This document shows, piece after piece, positions 15,899 to 23,633 of a DNA stretch of 39,028 nucleotides (position 1 is its first letter; each line of letters opens with the position of its first letter). Source of the DNA: a virus. The stretch is from positions 1 through 39,028 of IMG/VR virus record IMGVR_UViG_3300042553_001253. The stretch is one strand, 5' to 3'. Under the pieces are notes generated by a model, which made no database searches, was not told the origin of the DNA, and worked only from the letters and a program-made list of their open reading frames with translations. A program made the position numbers and the translations under genes.

Positions 15899-16102
15899 AT
15901 AATTCTTTGTTTTTACAGCACAAAAAAGAAAAACAAAGTGGCCGCAAACCTCTGAAATTCAGAATTGTTTGCGGCCACAGACAAAAACAACCAATCAATA
16001 AAAATTCCTGTCGGGACTACTATATATAGGCTAAGATACTGATGTTGAGGATGGTTTAAATATGTTGTTAAGTATTTGGTAAATTCGAATGCGGTTTGGC
16101 CA
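15899..16102. other. Intergenic region after int: probable attP location
   Basis: 204 bp without a gene, between the convergent integrase and distal fibre genes. It has an exact 10-bp inverted repeat, CTTTGTTTTT (15905-15914) with AAAAACAAAG (15929-15938), followed at once by the large hairpin at 15938-15978 and then an A+T-rich stretch. Phage attachment sites usually lie beside int and contain arm-site repeats, so attP is likely here. No tRNA-like core is visible, and the exact crossover cannot be named without a host sequence. Confidence 0.45.
15938..15978 (-). terminator. Strong hairpin, probable terminator of the late tail operon
   Basis: GTGGCCGCAAAC (15938-15949) pairs exactly with GTTTGCGGCCAC (15967-15978). 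An inner TCTGA/TCAGA stem is in the loop. On the minus strand the hairpin is followed by a long T-rich run (TTTGTTTTTCTTTTTTG), as in a rho-independent terminator for transcripts coming from the fibre gene. On the plus strand there is no T tract, so it would only weakly stop int transcription. Confidence 0.7.
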
Positions 16103-17296
16103 TTATTCAGCGACCCAGATTGTAATAAGCAAAGTAAAGTCAACAGTCAAAGTTTGCGTGCTATTGAACTGCAAAAACAATGTTTCTGCGTCCACCTTAT
16201 CAATAAAAACCTCCCCTTGTAGGCTTTGCTGAAATTCCGGAATTCGAAATATTAAGCTATACCCATAATACAGTTCATCTAAAGTGTAGCCCGGAGGAAT
16301 TGGAATTTGAAAAGATCCGTCATTTCCATCAGTGTATTCAAGTGCGCCAACAACGGTAATATTTACAACCTTGCCGATTTTGCTGTAATAATATGAATTA
16401 ACAGTTATATCAGTAACGCCCAAACCATCCGGAATGAATTTATCAAGAAAGTCGGTATCTGCTGAAAGATTGCCCGATGTTGGCCTCCAAACAGCCGCAC
16501 CATTGGTGCTATCAATGCACTCATAGGTCAGCCCAGTAGTAGTTGAATAAATTAAATATCCAACTGAATACCCTGCATCGGCATCAGAGTCAACAGTCGG
16601 CGCAGCAGACTGAACGCTGTAAGCTGCTGGTCCGGAAGACCCTCCAGATGACTCTTTGATGGCCACTAATAGCCACTTGCTTGCCGCCAGCTCGGTGGCG
16701 AAGTTGGAGGTCTTGAAACCCGCATCAAAACCAGGAGCCACATAGTTACACCGGTACAGCCCTTTGGCAGCAGCCGATCCAGTGTACTCATATACCGTCC
16801 CGAATTTCACAAACCCACCCGATGGCAACACCGGAATGATGCCACCTTCCGTATAGATGACCAGCTCCCAGTAGCTTTCTGTGTCTGGATCAACTCCGGG
16901 CTCAATGCCACCAAACGGACCAGCGTCAATGGCCTGGTAAATTTTGTTTTTCCATGTGACTTGGTTCCCGGACACATAGTCGTTTTTTTCCGGATCGTAG
17001 GAGGGGATGCCCAGCGCACTTACATTCGGTTCAATTGTGAACGAAAACAACAGGCTCCAGTCGTTTTCGTCAAACGCTCCGGCAGCCACAGGGTCTTCAC
17101 AATACCAGATTCCCGCAGTTGTCAGGACTACCGAATCAGCCGGATAGGCAATGGTAGGGCGGTGAAACAACTTGCTTCCGATGTTGTTGACAACAGTCTG
17201 GACATCTCCGAAAAAATCAATCAGCTCCGCAAACTGGGATTGAGTTGGGAATTTCCCTGTTTCAAAATAGGCTTTAAGTTCTGCAATTGTTGCCAT
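16103..17296 (-). CDS. Distal tail fibre / receptor-binding protein with carbohydrate-binding-like module
   Basis: 397 residues, the last structural gene. The N-terminus MATIAELKAYFETGKFPTQSQFAELIDFF is a short attachment motif frequent in phages of Bacteroidota. Next are small beta-rich modules (W-Y-C-E-D type, about 60-85; SYDPEKNDYVSGNQV ... SYWELV, about 98-148). The second is of the CBM5/12-like 'Y..G..V...g..Y.a...W' form, similar to the insertion in the gp36-like connector. The C-terminal quarter is beta-strand rich without recognised domains. Its DNA is clearly richer in A+T (about 39% G+C over 16141-16320) than the N-terminal part (58% at 16681-16740), as in exchanged receptor-binding tips. 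Confidence 0.65.
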   Translation of the reverse strand: MATIAELKAYFETGKFPTQSQFAELIDFFGDVQTVVNNIGSKLFHRPTIAYPADSVVLTTAGIWYCEDPVAAGAFDENDWSLLFSFTIEPNVSALGIPSYDPEKNDYVSGNQVTWKNKIYQAIDAGPFGGIEPGVDPDTESYWELVIYTEGGIIPVLPSGGFVKFGTVYEYTGSAAAKGLYRCNYVAPGFDAGFKTSNFATELAASKWLLVAIKESSGGSSGPAAYSVQSAAPTVDSDADAGYSVGYLIYSTTTGLTYECIDSTNGAAVWRPTSGNLSADTDFLDKFIPDGLGVTDITVNSYYYSKIGKVVNITVVGALEYTDGNDGSFQIPIPPGYTLDELYYGYSLIFRIPEFQQSLQGEVFIDKVDAETLFLQFNSTQTLTVDFTLLITIWVAE

Positions 17297-17308
17297 AGTA
17301 GTGAGCGA

Positions 17309-18211
17309 TTAAAGTTTGACCATCAGAATGACAGCAAAGGAGGGCTGCACATTGTAGTGAGATTCGGCAGCGTTGGTGCCGTTGACCTTTCGGTTGACAA
17401 CATGGCCGTTGGAGCCGTCAGTGAAATTGTTGCTTGCCACAATAGAGTCTCCATCCACATCTTCGACCAACACTTTCGGAACTGTATGTTGTGGCATCCC
17501 TGACTCAGAAGAACTCAACTGAATTCGGTTTTTGCCAAACTTCTGCCCTGGTGCATATTCGACAGCTGTGTCCCCGACATCAAGATCAGCCTGCAATCCG
17601 GACCCAACCAGCGCCCGGCCATTCAGGTTTGGCGTGCCGTTCCTGCCATCAGCAACAGCCCAACCAGTCCAAGAGCCAACACCCAGCCCGGTTGCAGTAG
17701 CGAAGACATCACTTTCGGCAGTCTGACCAGACAGCAACACCACAGACCGAACTTCGCCCCGAACGCCCTGGATAATGTGATCAATCACAGCAGAGAGTGG
17801 CACCCGGCCATCGTCATCGCCTACGACCAGCTGCATCCGATGGTCAGCAAAAACCCGAAACGGAGCTGAGTCCTGGTAGGCCGCATCAGAGCCAACGTCA
17901 ATGATTTCTAAGTATGTCTCGGCCTTGTTGTCCTCAGCAGTTCCTTCGCCTGGGTTGACAATGCCCGGCTCGACATAGTACACCTTTCCGGCGTAATACA
18001 CCCAACCTTCGGTGTTGGCCACGGCGAGCGTGTCAGCAGTGATGGCAAACCCGGAAAGGCGAAGGATGTGGTCAGATTCGTTGAATTGTGCAGGAAGCAC
18101 AGCCTGAGCCACGCCGGTGACTGCATCAATTATGGAGTCCTGGAGATGCCGGAGATCGTCCTTGGACATCTCATGCAGTTGGCCCAGTGGTGGAAGTTGA
18201 ATTTCTTTCAT
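17309..18211 (-). CDS. Tail fibre / collar-like protein
   Basis: 300 residues. The N-terminal half is unrecognised (LPPLGQLHEMSKDDLRHLQDSIID ... GWVYYAGKVYYVEPG, a beta-rich part typical of fibre attachment). The C-terminal half has the phage tail-collar pattern: GWAVADGRNGTPNLNGRALVG, a GDTAVEYAPGQKFGKNRI segment, then SESGMPQHTV and NVQPSFAVILMVKL, where such domains end. This fibre would extend from the baseplate wedge and bind the cell surface. It starts just downstream of gpI, as gpH does in P2. Confidence 0.75.
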   Translation of the reverse strand: MKEIQLPPLGQLHEMSKDDLRHLQDSIIDAVTGVAQAVLPAQFNESDHILRLSGFAITADTLAVANTEGWVYYAGKVYYVEPGIVNPGEGTAEDNKAETYLEIIDVGSDAAYQDSAPFRVFADHRMQLVVGDDDGRVPLSAVIDHIIQGVRGEVRSVVLLSGQTAESDVFATATGLGVGSWTGWAVADGRNGTPNLNGRALVGSGLQADLDVGDTAVEYAPGQKFGKNRIQLSSSESGMPQHTVPKVLVEDVDGDSIVASNNFTDGSNGHVVNRKVNGTNAAESHYNVQPSFAVILMVKL

Positions 18212-18212
18212 T

Positions 18213-18731
18213 TTAGTAGGTCTCTATCGTGAATGTAGTCCCGTAGGTCTTGTATGCCGTGACCAGCGCCTTTACCTGGAGCTGATTGGCTGCCGACATT
18301 GCCGCTGGAACGAAAACGGAAAAGTCTGGGCCCGGATCCGTAGGAGCTTTGTCGGCCAACTTAGGATGGTAAGCTTTTGGCAAGTAATCACCTGGAGCTG
18401 CTCCGCCATCTTCAAGACGGACGATGACAGTTCTGGCGGAATTATCCGGAATTTTCAGAGTGTACTTTGGCCGCTCGTAAAGCACGATGTAGATGCCAGG
18501 ACCAAGCTTCTTGTTCAAAAATGCTTCCAGCACAGCTTTCTGGCCGGTGATGGAAACCTTGTCCAGTAGTTCGATCCGGTGCGCCAGGAAGTCATCATGG
18601 ATCCTGCGAAACGGTTTGGCCAAGGCAAAAAGCCAATCCGTCCAGATCTGAATCCGGAGAAACGAGGGCAATGTATCGGCAATGAATGCGCCCCAGTTGA
18701 TGGTAAAAATGAAATCCGGGAGCCTTGCCAT
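18213..18731 (-). CDS. Baseplate wedge protein gpI-like
   Basis: 172 residues. Position right after gpJ, with a shared base at the junction, and before the fibre identifies it as the P2 gpI equivalent, which joins wedges to fibres. The sequence starts with LPDFIFTINWGAFIADTLPSFLR and has a helical middle (EAFLNKKLGPGIYIVLYERP). Direct sequence similarity to P2 gpI is not obvious by eye, so the call is mostly from synteny. Confidence 0.6.
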   Translation of the reverse strand: MARLPDFIFTINWGAFIADTLPSFLRIQIWTDWLFALAKPFRRIHDDFLAHRIELLDKVSITGQKAVLEAFLNKKLGPGIYIVLYERPKYTLKIPDNSARTVIVRLEDGGAAPGDYLPKAYHPKLADKAPTDPGPDFSVFVPAAMSAANQLQVKALVTAYKTYGTTFTIETY

Positions 18732-19585
18732 TATGCTGCGATCATGGTGATGGTGGATTCTCCCGCCTGGTAGGTTGCGAAACCGGCGTCAGGAGAATAG
18801 CCTCTTTGTGAGGTAAACTCTGACCAGCTGGCAGAGCTGGCAGGCCTTCCGGAAATGGAATCTATTTCCACATCCTTAACGCCAGCAACAGCCTGAATTC
18901 GATCTGTCAGGGCCTGAATGCTGATGAAGCCATCCGCATCGCCGGTGTCGGCCAGATAGGCATTGATCGCATCAGCAACAGCAGCGCTGACCGCTGTTGA
19001 CGAAAACAGGCCACTATAATATATTTTGATGGTCAGTTTGAGCTTGTCGGCAGCCCGGGAAACCATAACAGCCTTTGGTGCCACAAACTGAATCGCACTC
19101 AGCCAGGCCTGTCCATAAGTCAGCTCTGGAGCTGTCAGCACTCTAAGTGACCCAGATTCACCGGCGGCAACTTTCACCACAACCAACCCATTTTCCCTGC
19201 CGACAGTGGCCTTGGTTATATACCGTTTAGCAGGATCAATAACTGGATAGGTCACTTTAAAGTCGTCGCTGACCGTTGGGATGTCGCCCAGCTGTGCATC
19301 CTTAACCTTCTGGACCAGCCATTTGTCTGATCCGATAAATGCTTCATCAGCCAGACTGGTGAGCTCTGCCTTGGCTGTGTCCCACTGGACCTCCATGACG
19401 TAGGCAATGAAGGCGATCACCCATGCCCACAGTCGCCAGATGGCCACCCGGGAAGTTGATGAAAGCTGATTGAGCAGCACAACGGCTTGGTTGACTCCAG
19501 CAGGTGTGGTCAGGCCATTCAGGCTTGACATGGTGGCCTTTTCAGCCAAAATGGAGTTATATATTTCTGAAACGGTTCTTGCCAT
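18731..19585 (-). CDS. Baseplate J-like protein
   Basis: Wedge subunit of the contractile-tail baseplate, 284 residues. The central region (GRENGLVVVKVAAGESGSLRVLTAPELTYGQAWLSAIQFVAPKAVMVSRAADKLKLTIKIYYSGLFSS) and the C-terminus (AVSAAVADAINAYLADTGDADGFISIQALTDRIQAVAGVKDVEI) follow the baseplate_J pattern, in which a strand-rich core ends in 'v..i..yl......g..i....l...i..v.gV.dv.v'. It overlaps gpI by one base and follows gpX by one base. Confidence 0.85.
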   Translation of the reverse strand: MARTVSEIYNSILAEKATMSSLNGLTTPAGVNQAVVLLNQLSSTSRVAIWRLWAWVIAFIAYVMEVQWDTAKAELTSLADEAFIGSDKWLVQKVKDAQLGDIPTVSDDFKVTYPVIDPAKRYITKATVGRENGLVVVKVAAGESGSLRVLTAPELTYGQAWLSAIQFVAPKAVMVSRAADKLKLTIKIYYSGLFSSTAVSAAVADAINAYLADTGDADGFISIQALTDRIQAVAGVKDVEIDSISGRPASSASWSEFTSQRGYSPDAGFATYQAGESTITMIAA

Positions 19586-19893
19586 TACGATACAATAAAT
19601 GGGTTGTTGACGCCTGATGCTGATCCGTTGGTGATCTGCATGTATCCAATTCCTCCAGGGCTGTACTGGGATGGAATTGGACCAGTGGAAATGATTGTGC
19701 CCCGATCTTGGAAATAGTTGGCAATCTGGTTGTCAGTGGCATCAATTAAAAGTGTTTGACCAGCCTGAAGAATGGAAGAAATCCCGGCCAGCCCATTGGC
19801 CACAATTAGGTCCATGACCTTACCGGCGTCACCATACAGCTGAATGGTGAAGTCAAGAATGGTTTGGTTTTCCCGGACCTGGACTTGTTGCAT
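19585..19893 (-). CDS. Tail protein X-like, LysM-type
   Basis: 102 residues. The first about 50 residues (VRENQTILDFTIQLYGDAGKVMDLIVANGLAG ... ILQAGQTLLI) have the LysM-like form of phage tail protein X. P2 gpX is a small LysM protein at the tail tip, possibly binding the hub or peptidoglycan. The C-terminal half is low-complexity and Gly/Ser/Asn-rich. It overlaps the downstream J gene and the upstream small membrane gene by single bases. Confidence 0.78.
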   Translation of the reverse strand: MQQVQVRENQTILDFTIQLYGDAGKVMDLIVANGLAGISSILQAGQTLLIDATDNQIANYFQDRGTIISTGPIPSQYSPGGIGYMQITNGSASGVNNPFIVS

Positions 19894-20129
19894 TACTTTT
19901 TTGAAAAGGTCCAGTAAGCAAGTGCATACAGACCGGTGAGTGGAATGGTGACCAAGTGCATGTTGCAGCGCTGGGTATAGTTGGGGAAATCAGGATTTTG
20001 GCCAGTCGCCAGATATCCGATGATGCAGTAAGCCGACACGAGCACGATGTAGAAAAAGGCTGTGTCGTAGATGATGTGTCCAAAAATTGCAAGCTTCATA
20101 ACAGGATTAGTTGTGCCACCATCTGGCAT
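19893..20129 (-). CDS. Small two-helix membrane protein, holin candidate
   Basis: 78 residues with two hydrophobic helices (FGHIIYDTAFFYIVLVSAYCIIGYL; MHLVTIPLTGLYALAYWTF) and a positively charged end (SKK). This size and topology are typical of class II holins. It lies next to the endolysin gene, overlapping it by 23 bp, and before gpX. Another candidate is the gene at 20532-20948, so which one is the holin is open. Confidence 0.55.
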   Translation of the reverse strand: MPDGGTTNPVMKLAIFGHIIYDTAFFYIVLVSAYCIIGYLATGQNPDFPNYTQRCNMHLVTIPLTGLYALAYWTFSKK

Positions 20130-20610
20130 ATTGAAATATGTCTTTCTTAGGCCTGGTCACCAGCTTGAATCCGTTCCCGTAGTTACCTTCAAGAGTAAGG
20201 ATCAGTTTCCCGCCTGGAGGAAGGCTGTGAACCATGGTCACATGCTGGACAGTTTTCTTGTTGTAGGAAACTCCGGCATGGTCCCCAGGCATGGCGTTAG
20301 ATGGTTTCACAAGTCGGTTTTTTGGAAACCAGCTGGAGGCGATGCCGTTCCCTACCACCTTGTACCCACACTTCACTTTCCAGATGTAGACCTGGGCAAA
20401 GCCGCACCACATCATTCCAGGCTTTCCTCCGGCCTGGTAGATAATGCGATCAACTTCCGGACCAGTGTTTCTGCCGGTCTCCCGAATTCCTACCAGCTTT
20501 TTACCCTCAATTTGTGGGCAAGATGGTGGAGTTAGGCAGTAGCTAATACCACACAGGCCACAGCCAATGAGTAAAGCCAGAGCCAGGTTCTTAATCCTTC
20601 GATTGCCCAT
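20107..20610 (-). CDS. Endolysin, CHAP/NlpC-like cysteine hydrolase
   Basis: Peptidoglycan hydrolase that opens the cell at the end of infection. 167 residues. An N-terminal hydrophobic segment (LALALLIGCGLCGISYC) may be a signal peptide or signal-arrest-release anchor. The catalytic domain has MMWCGFAQVYIWK with the likely nucleophile Cys, PGDHAGV ... VQHVTMVHS with the likely His, and LTLEGNYGNGF with the acidic third residue. This is the order of the CHAP/NlpC amidase fold. Its start overlaps the upstream membrane gene by 79 bp, an unusually long overlap, but the hydrophobic leader supports this start. Confidence 0.72.
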   Translation of the reverse strand: MGNRRIKNLALALLIGCGLCGISYCLTPPSCPQIEGKKLVGIRETGRNTGPEVDRIIYQAGGKPGMMWCGFAQVYIWKVKCGYKVVGNGIASSWFPKNRLVKPSNAMPGDHAGVSYNKKTVQHVTMVHSLPPGGKLILTLEGNYGNGFKLVTRPKKDIFQYARWWHN

Positions 20611-20948
20611 TTTTCATCCATTTCAAGGTTGTCTTTGCGCTTATCAGTTCCCCAAGCCTGAAAACTGGGGTCAATCACCTTCCGTATGTGCTGAAGCGTG
20701 TGGTCCAATAGTCCCGGAAAGCCCTGGTTCATTGCGAATGTGCACATGAAGCCTGCCAGAATAAACAGGGTAGGCCGGAAAAACAGAGGCCCCAGATAGT
20801 AGCCCAATGGCTGCAGCCCGGATGAGAAATCGTTTTCGCCCAACTGGATATTAGCCCAGTTCCAGAGGCTGACAAAAATCAGGATGGCAATAGGGAAATA
20901 GAACATCTCGTTCCACTTCGCCCAGAGTTGTTTAATTGAGTTCCACAT
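20532..20948 (-). CDS. Multi-pass membrane protein in lysis cassette, holin-like
   Basis: 138 residues with three or four hydrophobic segments: FYFPIAILIFVSLWNWA, LGYYLGPLFFRPTLFILAGFMCTFAM, and LRTWLWLYSLAVACVVLATA. A charged loop (WGTDKRKDNLEMDEKW) is in between. Located beside the endolysin, it is a good holin or holin-regulator candidate. It does not match a named holin family that I recognise. Confidence 0.55.
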   Translation of the reverse strand: MWNSIKQLWAKWNEMFYFPIAILIFVSLWNWANIQLGENDFSSGLQPLGYYLGPLFFRPTLFILAGFMCTFAMNQGFPGLLDHTLQHIRKVIDPSFQAWGTDKRKDNLEMDEKWAIEGLRTWLWLYSLAVACVVLATA

Positions 20949-21553
20949 TATTGTATTACAGATAGATTATAGAGCGTGTCAATGGATGTGCCCGGATTGT
21001 AGACCAACAAGCTTACCCGCTTCTTTCGGGTGCCCCAGTTGCCAGGCCACAAGTGTTTTATTTTCCAACGGTCTTTGGTTTCCAGGACCGCCAACCGGTT
21101 GATGGATTCAGTTTTTACGTGCGCAGAGTCATTATGAATCAGAACCGATCCGGACTCGAACTTTCCTTTCCACTTGATGGACTTGGCCTGAACTTTGACC
21201 GTGTCGTGAATCAGCACAGTGTCCCGGACCGGTACTTTTACAGTATTAATGGTGCTGATGGTAGCTTGAATCAGCCCTTCAACCTTTCCGATCTTAGCGC
21301 CCATCCTGCGCTCCATGTCAATGATGTCGTCCTGGGTCAGGTCATTGAAGGTTTGCCGATCAACAACGGCCTTTGGCTGCACGGCCATGGTTTCGCCGGT
21401 AGCGGCTTTCTTGATCAACGTTTCAGGCTGAATCGTGTTTTTCAGTCCATCCCTGCTCGTCTCTGCCTCATGCAGTTGCTTCCCTTGCTGAATCACCACG
21501 AAGATGAGGCCGCAAGAGATGACCAAAAAAATGAGGTAGATTTTGTAATTCAC
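20948..21553 (-). CDS. Membrane-anchored spanin-like protein (DUF6808-like)
   Basis: 201 residues from GTG. The N-terminal transmembrane helix (YLIFLVISCGLIFVVIQQG) leads into a periplasmic helical and strand region. The stretches VPVRDTVLIHDTVKVQ and SGSVLIHNDSAHVKTESI are the DTV/D-S repeat type seen in Bacteroidota phage DUF6808/DUF6549 proteins. Its location in the lysis cassette and its single anchor suggest an inner-membrane spanin subunit or tail-adaptor. No lipobox partner is seen nearby. Family call from resemblance. Confidence 0.5.
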   Translation of the reverse strand: MNYKIYLIFLVISCGLIFVVIQQGKQLHEAETSRDGLKNTIQPETLIKKAATGETMAVQPKAVVDRQTFNDLTQDDIIDMERRMGAKIGKVEGLIQATISTINTVKVPVRDTVLIHDTVKVQAKSIKWKGKFESGSVLIHNDSAHVKTESINRLAVLETKDRWKIKHLWPGNWGTRKKRVSLLVYNPGTSIDTLYNLSVIQ

Positions 21554-21559
21554 TGGGAT

Positions 21560-21802
21560 TCAGACTTTTTGTTTTTCCATATACTTAATTGCAGACTTTA
21601 AACCTTCAAGAGCCACAGCTACTTCGTGCAGCGCTTTTGCCTGATCACCACTGGCCTTCTTTACTTCCTCGAAGGATTTTTCCAAATGGTCAACCTTTGT
21701 TTTTAAAATTGCAAGTCGCTCACGTATAAGAGCATAAACGCCAGCGGCACCAATTGCAATGGAAATCAACTCCGGAAGGTGCCCAAGGATTGTGTCAATC
21801 AT
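21560..21802 (-). CDS. Membrane plus coiled-coil protein, lysis cassette
   Basis: 80 residues. A hydrophobic helix (LPELISIAIGAAGVYALI) is followed by a long coiled coil (LAILKTKVDHLEKSFEEVKKASGDQAKALHEVAVALEGL). Such a combination is seen in XhlA-like haemolysin/holin proteins and in spanins. It is the first gene of the lysis block after site E of the TTGTTACAA family. Confidence 0.5.
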   Translation of the reverse strand: MIDTILGHLPELISIAIGAAGVYALIRERLAILKTKVDHLEKSFEEVKKASGDQAKALHEVAVALEGLKSAIKYMEKQKV

Positions 21803-21845
21803 AGGTAAATGGAATGGGCCAAAATAACCAACTGCATCACTGACC

Positions 21846-21862
21846 CGATACAGTTGTTACAA
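21846..21862 (-). promoter_or_regulatory. TTGTTACAA-type site E, upstream of the lysis cassette
   Basis: The plus strand holds the exact 9-mer TTGTTACAA in CGATACAGTTGTTACAA, 13 of 17 identical to site A. It lies in the 76-bp gap between gpW and the first lysis gene, the only gap of this size in the tail-lysis block. That suits a separate regulatory point for lysis. Role inferred. Confidence 0.42.
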
Positions 21863-21878
21863 GTTTTGCTTTAACCAA

Positions 21879-22157
21879 TCAAACAACTATGGCCACACTG
21901 CCATCAGGTCCAATCCGAATCTCAGCCGGAATGCCTTCAATCTGCTGGACCTGGGAGTTGAACTTGTTCTTCAGGTCGGACAGATTGGATCCGTTGATGT
22001 GCTGTTGCAATCCGATTCCCAGGGTCGGCCATTGCCGGAATTCGCCGGTGTTGGCCTTTAGTAGTAGGGCAACACGCTGCGCCTGGTCATCAGCGATGAC
22101 GAAGTCCCCGGATGCGATCCGCGGGGAAAAATCTGAGTTTAATGCAATGTCATTCAT
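21879..22157 (-). CDS. Baseplate protein gpW / gp25-like
   Basis: 92 residues with the gp25/gpW pattern: MNDIALNSDFSPRIASGDFVIADDQAQRVALLLKANTGEFRQWPTLGIGL. In this family the E in 'n..GE....p..Gi' is the conserved sheath/wedge contact of T4 gp25. The gene ends in a one-base overlap with the upstream spike gene. It is a core wedge protein that initiates sheath polymerisation. Confident by motif and by order V-W. Confidence 0.85.
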   Translation of the reverse strand: MNDIALNSDFSPRIASGDFVIADDQAQRVALLLKANTGEFRQWPTLGIGLQQHINGSNLSDLKNKFNSQVQQIEGIPAEIRIGPDGSVAIVV

Positions 22158-22654
22158 CAGTGTTTGAAGTTAGGATTCTCGATGTCCTTCTGAGCTGTCG
22201 GCGTTATGGTTTTGGGAACATATGGCGGAGTGGCTGTTGCCGATGGTCCTGCAGGTGTTACGTGCGTATGCGTAGCGGCAAACTGCTCCAACTGGTTGAC
22301 CCTGCTTTGAAGCTCCGAAATTACGGATGCCACTTTTCCGGAAATGGGGATTCCTCCGTTTTTCCCATCCAGGACCACAATGCTATCAACCTCTGACCAT
22401 GCCGACAGGAAGCCTTCTGAATTAGACAGCATTGTCACGATCACCACGCTGTTGACCTTTGGCTTGATCAGGAATCCGGAAGCTTCCGAAGCAGCCAGCT
22501 GCACGCCAAACAAGGTGCCAGATCCATCCAGCGGATCAACGTCACAAACCATTCCAGAAACCTTTGTCACAGTTCCGGGAACGGCATAGTATTCGACATC
22601 TGGATCTGACAGCTGCCGGATATAGTCCTTGATTTTACTCTTTCCCTTTGGCAT
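22157..22654 (-). CDS. Baseplate spike protein gpV-like
   Basis: Central membrane-piercing spike, 165 residues. The N-terminal OB-like part (YYAVPGTVTKVSGMVCDVDPLDGSGTLFGVQL ... KVNSVVIVTMLSNSEGFL) is followed by ISGKVASVISELQSRVNQLEQF, a short coil, and then HTHVTPAGPSATATPP. The H-x-H of this last segment is the iron-binding tip known in P2 gpV and phi92 spikes. Adjacent hub (23631) and gpW genes give the expected order. 165 residues is short but acceptable. Confidence 0.82.
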   Translation of the reverse strand: MPKGKSKIKDYIRQLSDPDVEYYAVPGTVTKVSGMVCDVDPLDGSGTLFGVQLAASEASGFLIKPKVNSVVIVTMLSNSEGFLSAWSEVDSIVVLDGKNGGIPISGKVASVISELQSRVNQLEQFAATHTHVTPAGPSATATPPYVPKTITPTAQKDIENPNFKH

Positions 22655-23631
22655 TATACGCGTTGATCAAGTTCAATTGCTTGCCGATATCCAGACATCC
22701 CCAAAGTTCTGCGAACAGACCTCACCAGGTAGCTGCCACGATTGTCTGTGGACTGTGGATCAAAGAGCTTCAGTTCATCACCATGCCGGACCATGGGCGT
22801 GCCAAACAGGGTGAATGTCCCTTCATAGCCCTCATACTTATACAGCGGCAAAAGCCTGTCAGCTTCGGCCTGCAGGTTGGCCGGATCCAGGTCATACCTG
22901 GTCACATTAACCTGATCACCATCCTCGTCAGATCCACGAGCCACAGCCTCGTATGACTTGCTGCCCCGTTTGGTTTTAACGGTGACCTTCACCCGATGAT
23001 CTTCCTTGTTTCTGTACTCCAGGTCAGATTCAACCACATGGCGATCGAATCGAATGTCGTGCTTTTGCCGCAGCTCGGGAACATAGGCCTCGCCAACATA
23101 CAGCGTGCCGTTTCGAAAGAATGATTGAATGTTGTACTGCTCCCGAAGCAATTCCAACACCTGGGCCTTGTTGGGCCTGCCTTTCACCCGAAGCTTGCCC
23201 ATTCCGTATGGCGTGCCCAGTGTCACCTTGTAGGGTATGCCGGTCCCGGCCATCAGGTCTTGAATCAGGGTGTCAATCTTGAAGTTTTCCCAGGACTTGA
23301 TATAGGCCTGTTGCTTGAGCTTCCACATCTGGTCTTCGCACTCGATCACAATCGGAGCCTCGGTTCCTACCCGGGTAACGAATCCGCGGAATACTTCTAC
23401 CGGCGATTCATAACCAATCTTGATGACCACATCATCACCACGCTTGAATAGCGGGGCCACATTGGTATCAAGTTCTTCTTTGATGACGGTACCTTCTTTA
23501 ATCACCAGTCGCCTGGGCAATTGAATCTGAGCCGTGTCAGTTGATCTTTCCCAGGATTCAAAGGTTTCCACTGAGTGCACGTAGGTGAACTCAAGCTTTC
23601 CGATGGTGATATGACAGCAAGGGCGCAGCAT
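22654..23631 (-). CDS. Baseplate hub protein, gpD / T4 gp27-like
   Basis: 325 residues. The strand-rich N-terminal (HITIGKLEFTYVHSVETFESWERSTDTAQIQLPR ... FKRGDDVVIKIGYES-type) and later KRGSKSYEAV ... EADRLLPLYKYEGYEGTFTLFGTPMVRHGDELKLFDP follow the late-control-D/gp27-like hub fold with its 'G.p....Gd.v.l.d' end. It forms the ring carrying the spike; the spike gene starts at its stop (1-bp overlap). Comparison with P2 gpD is by fold pattern and position. Confidence 0.78.
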   Translation of the reverse strand: MLRPCCHITIGKLEFTYVHSVETFESWERSTDTAQIQLPRRLVIKEGTVIKEELDTNVAPLFKRGDDVVIKIGYESPVEVFRGFVTRVGTEAPIVIECEDQMWKLKQQAYIKSWENFKIDTLIQDLMAGTGIPYKVTLGTPYGMGKLRVKGRPNKAQVLELLREQYNIQSFFRNGTLYVGEAYVPELRQKHDIRFDRHVVESDLEYRNKEDHRVKVTVKTKRGSKSYEAVARGSDEDGDQVNVTRYDLDPANLQAEADRLLPLYKYEGYEGTFTLFGTPMVRHGDELKLFDPQSTDNRGSYLVRSVRRTLGMSGYRQAIELDQRV

Positions 23632-23633
23632 GC

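Noticed and set aside
15913-16143. 76-residue minus-strand frame across the terminator region
   Set aside because: It translates the strong hairpin and T-rich runs and overlaps the fibre stop; it looks like noncoding DNA.
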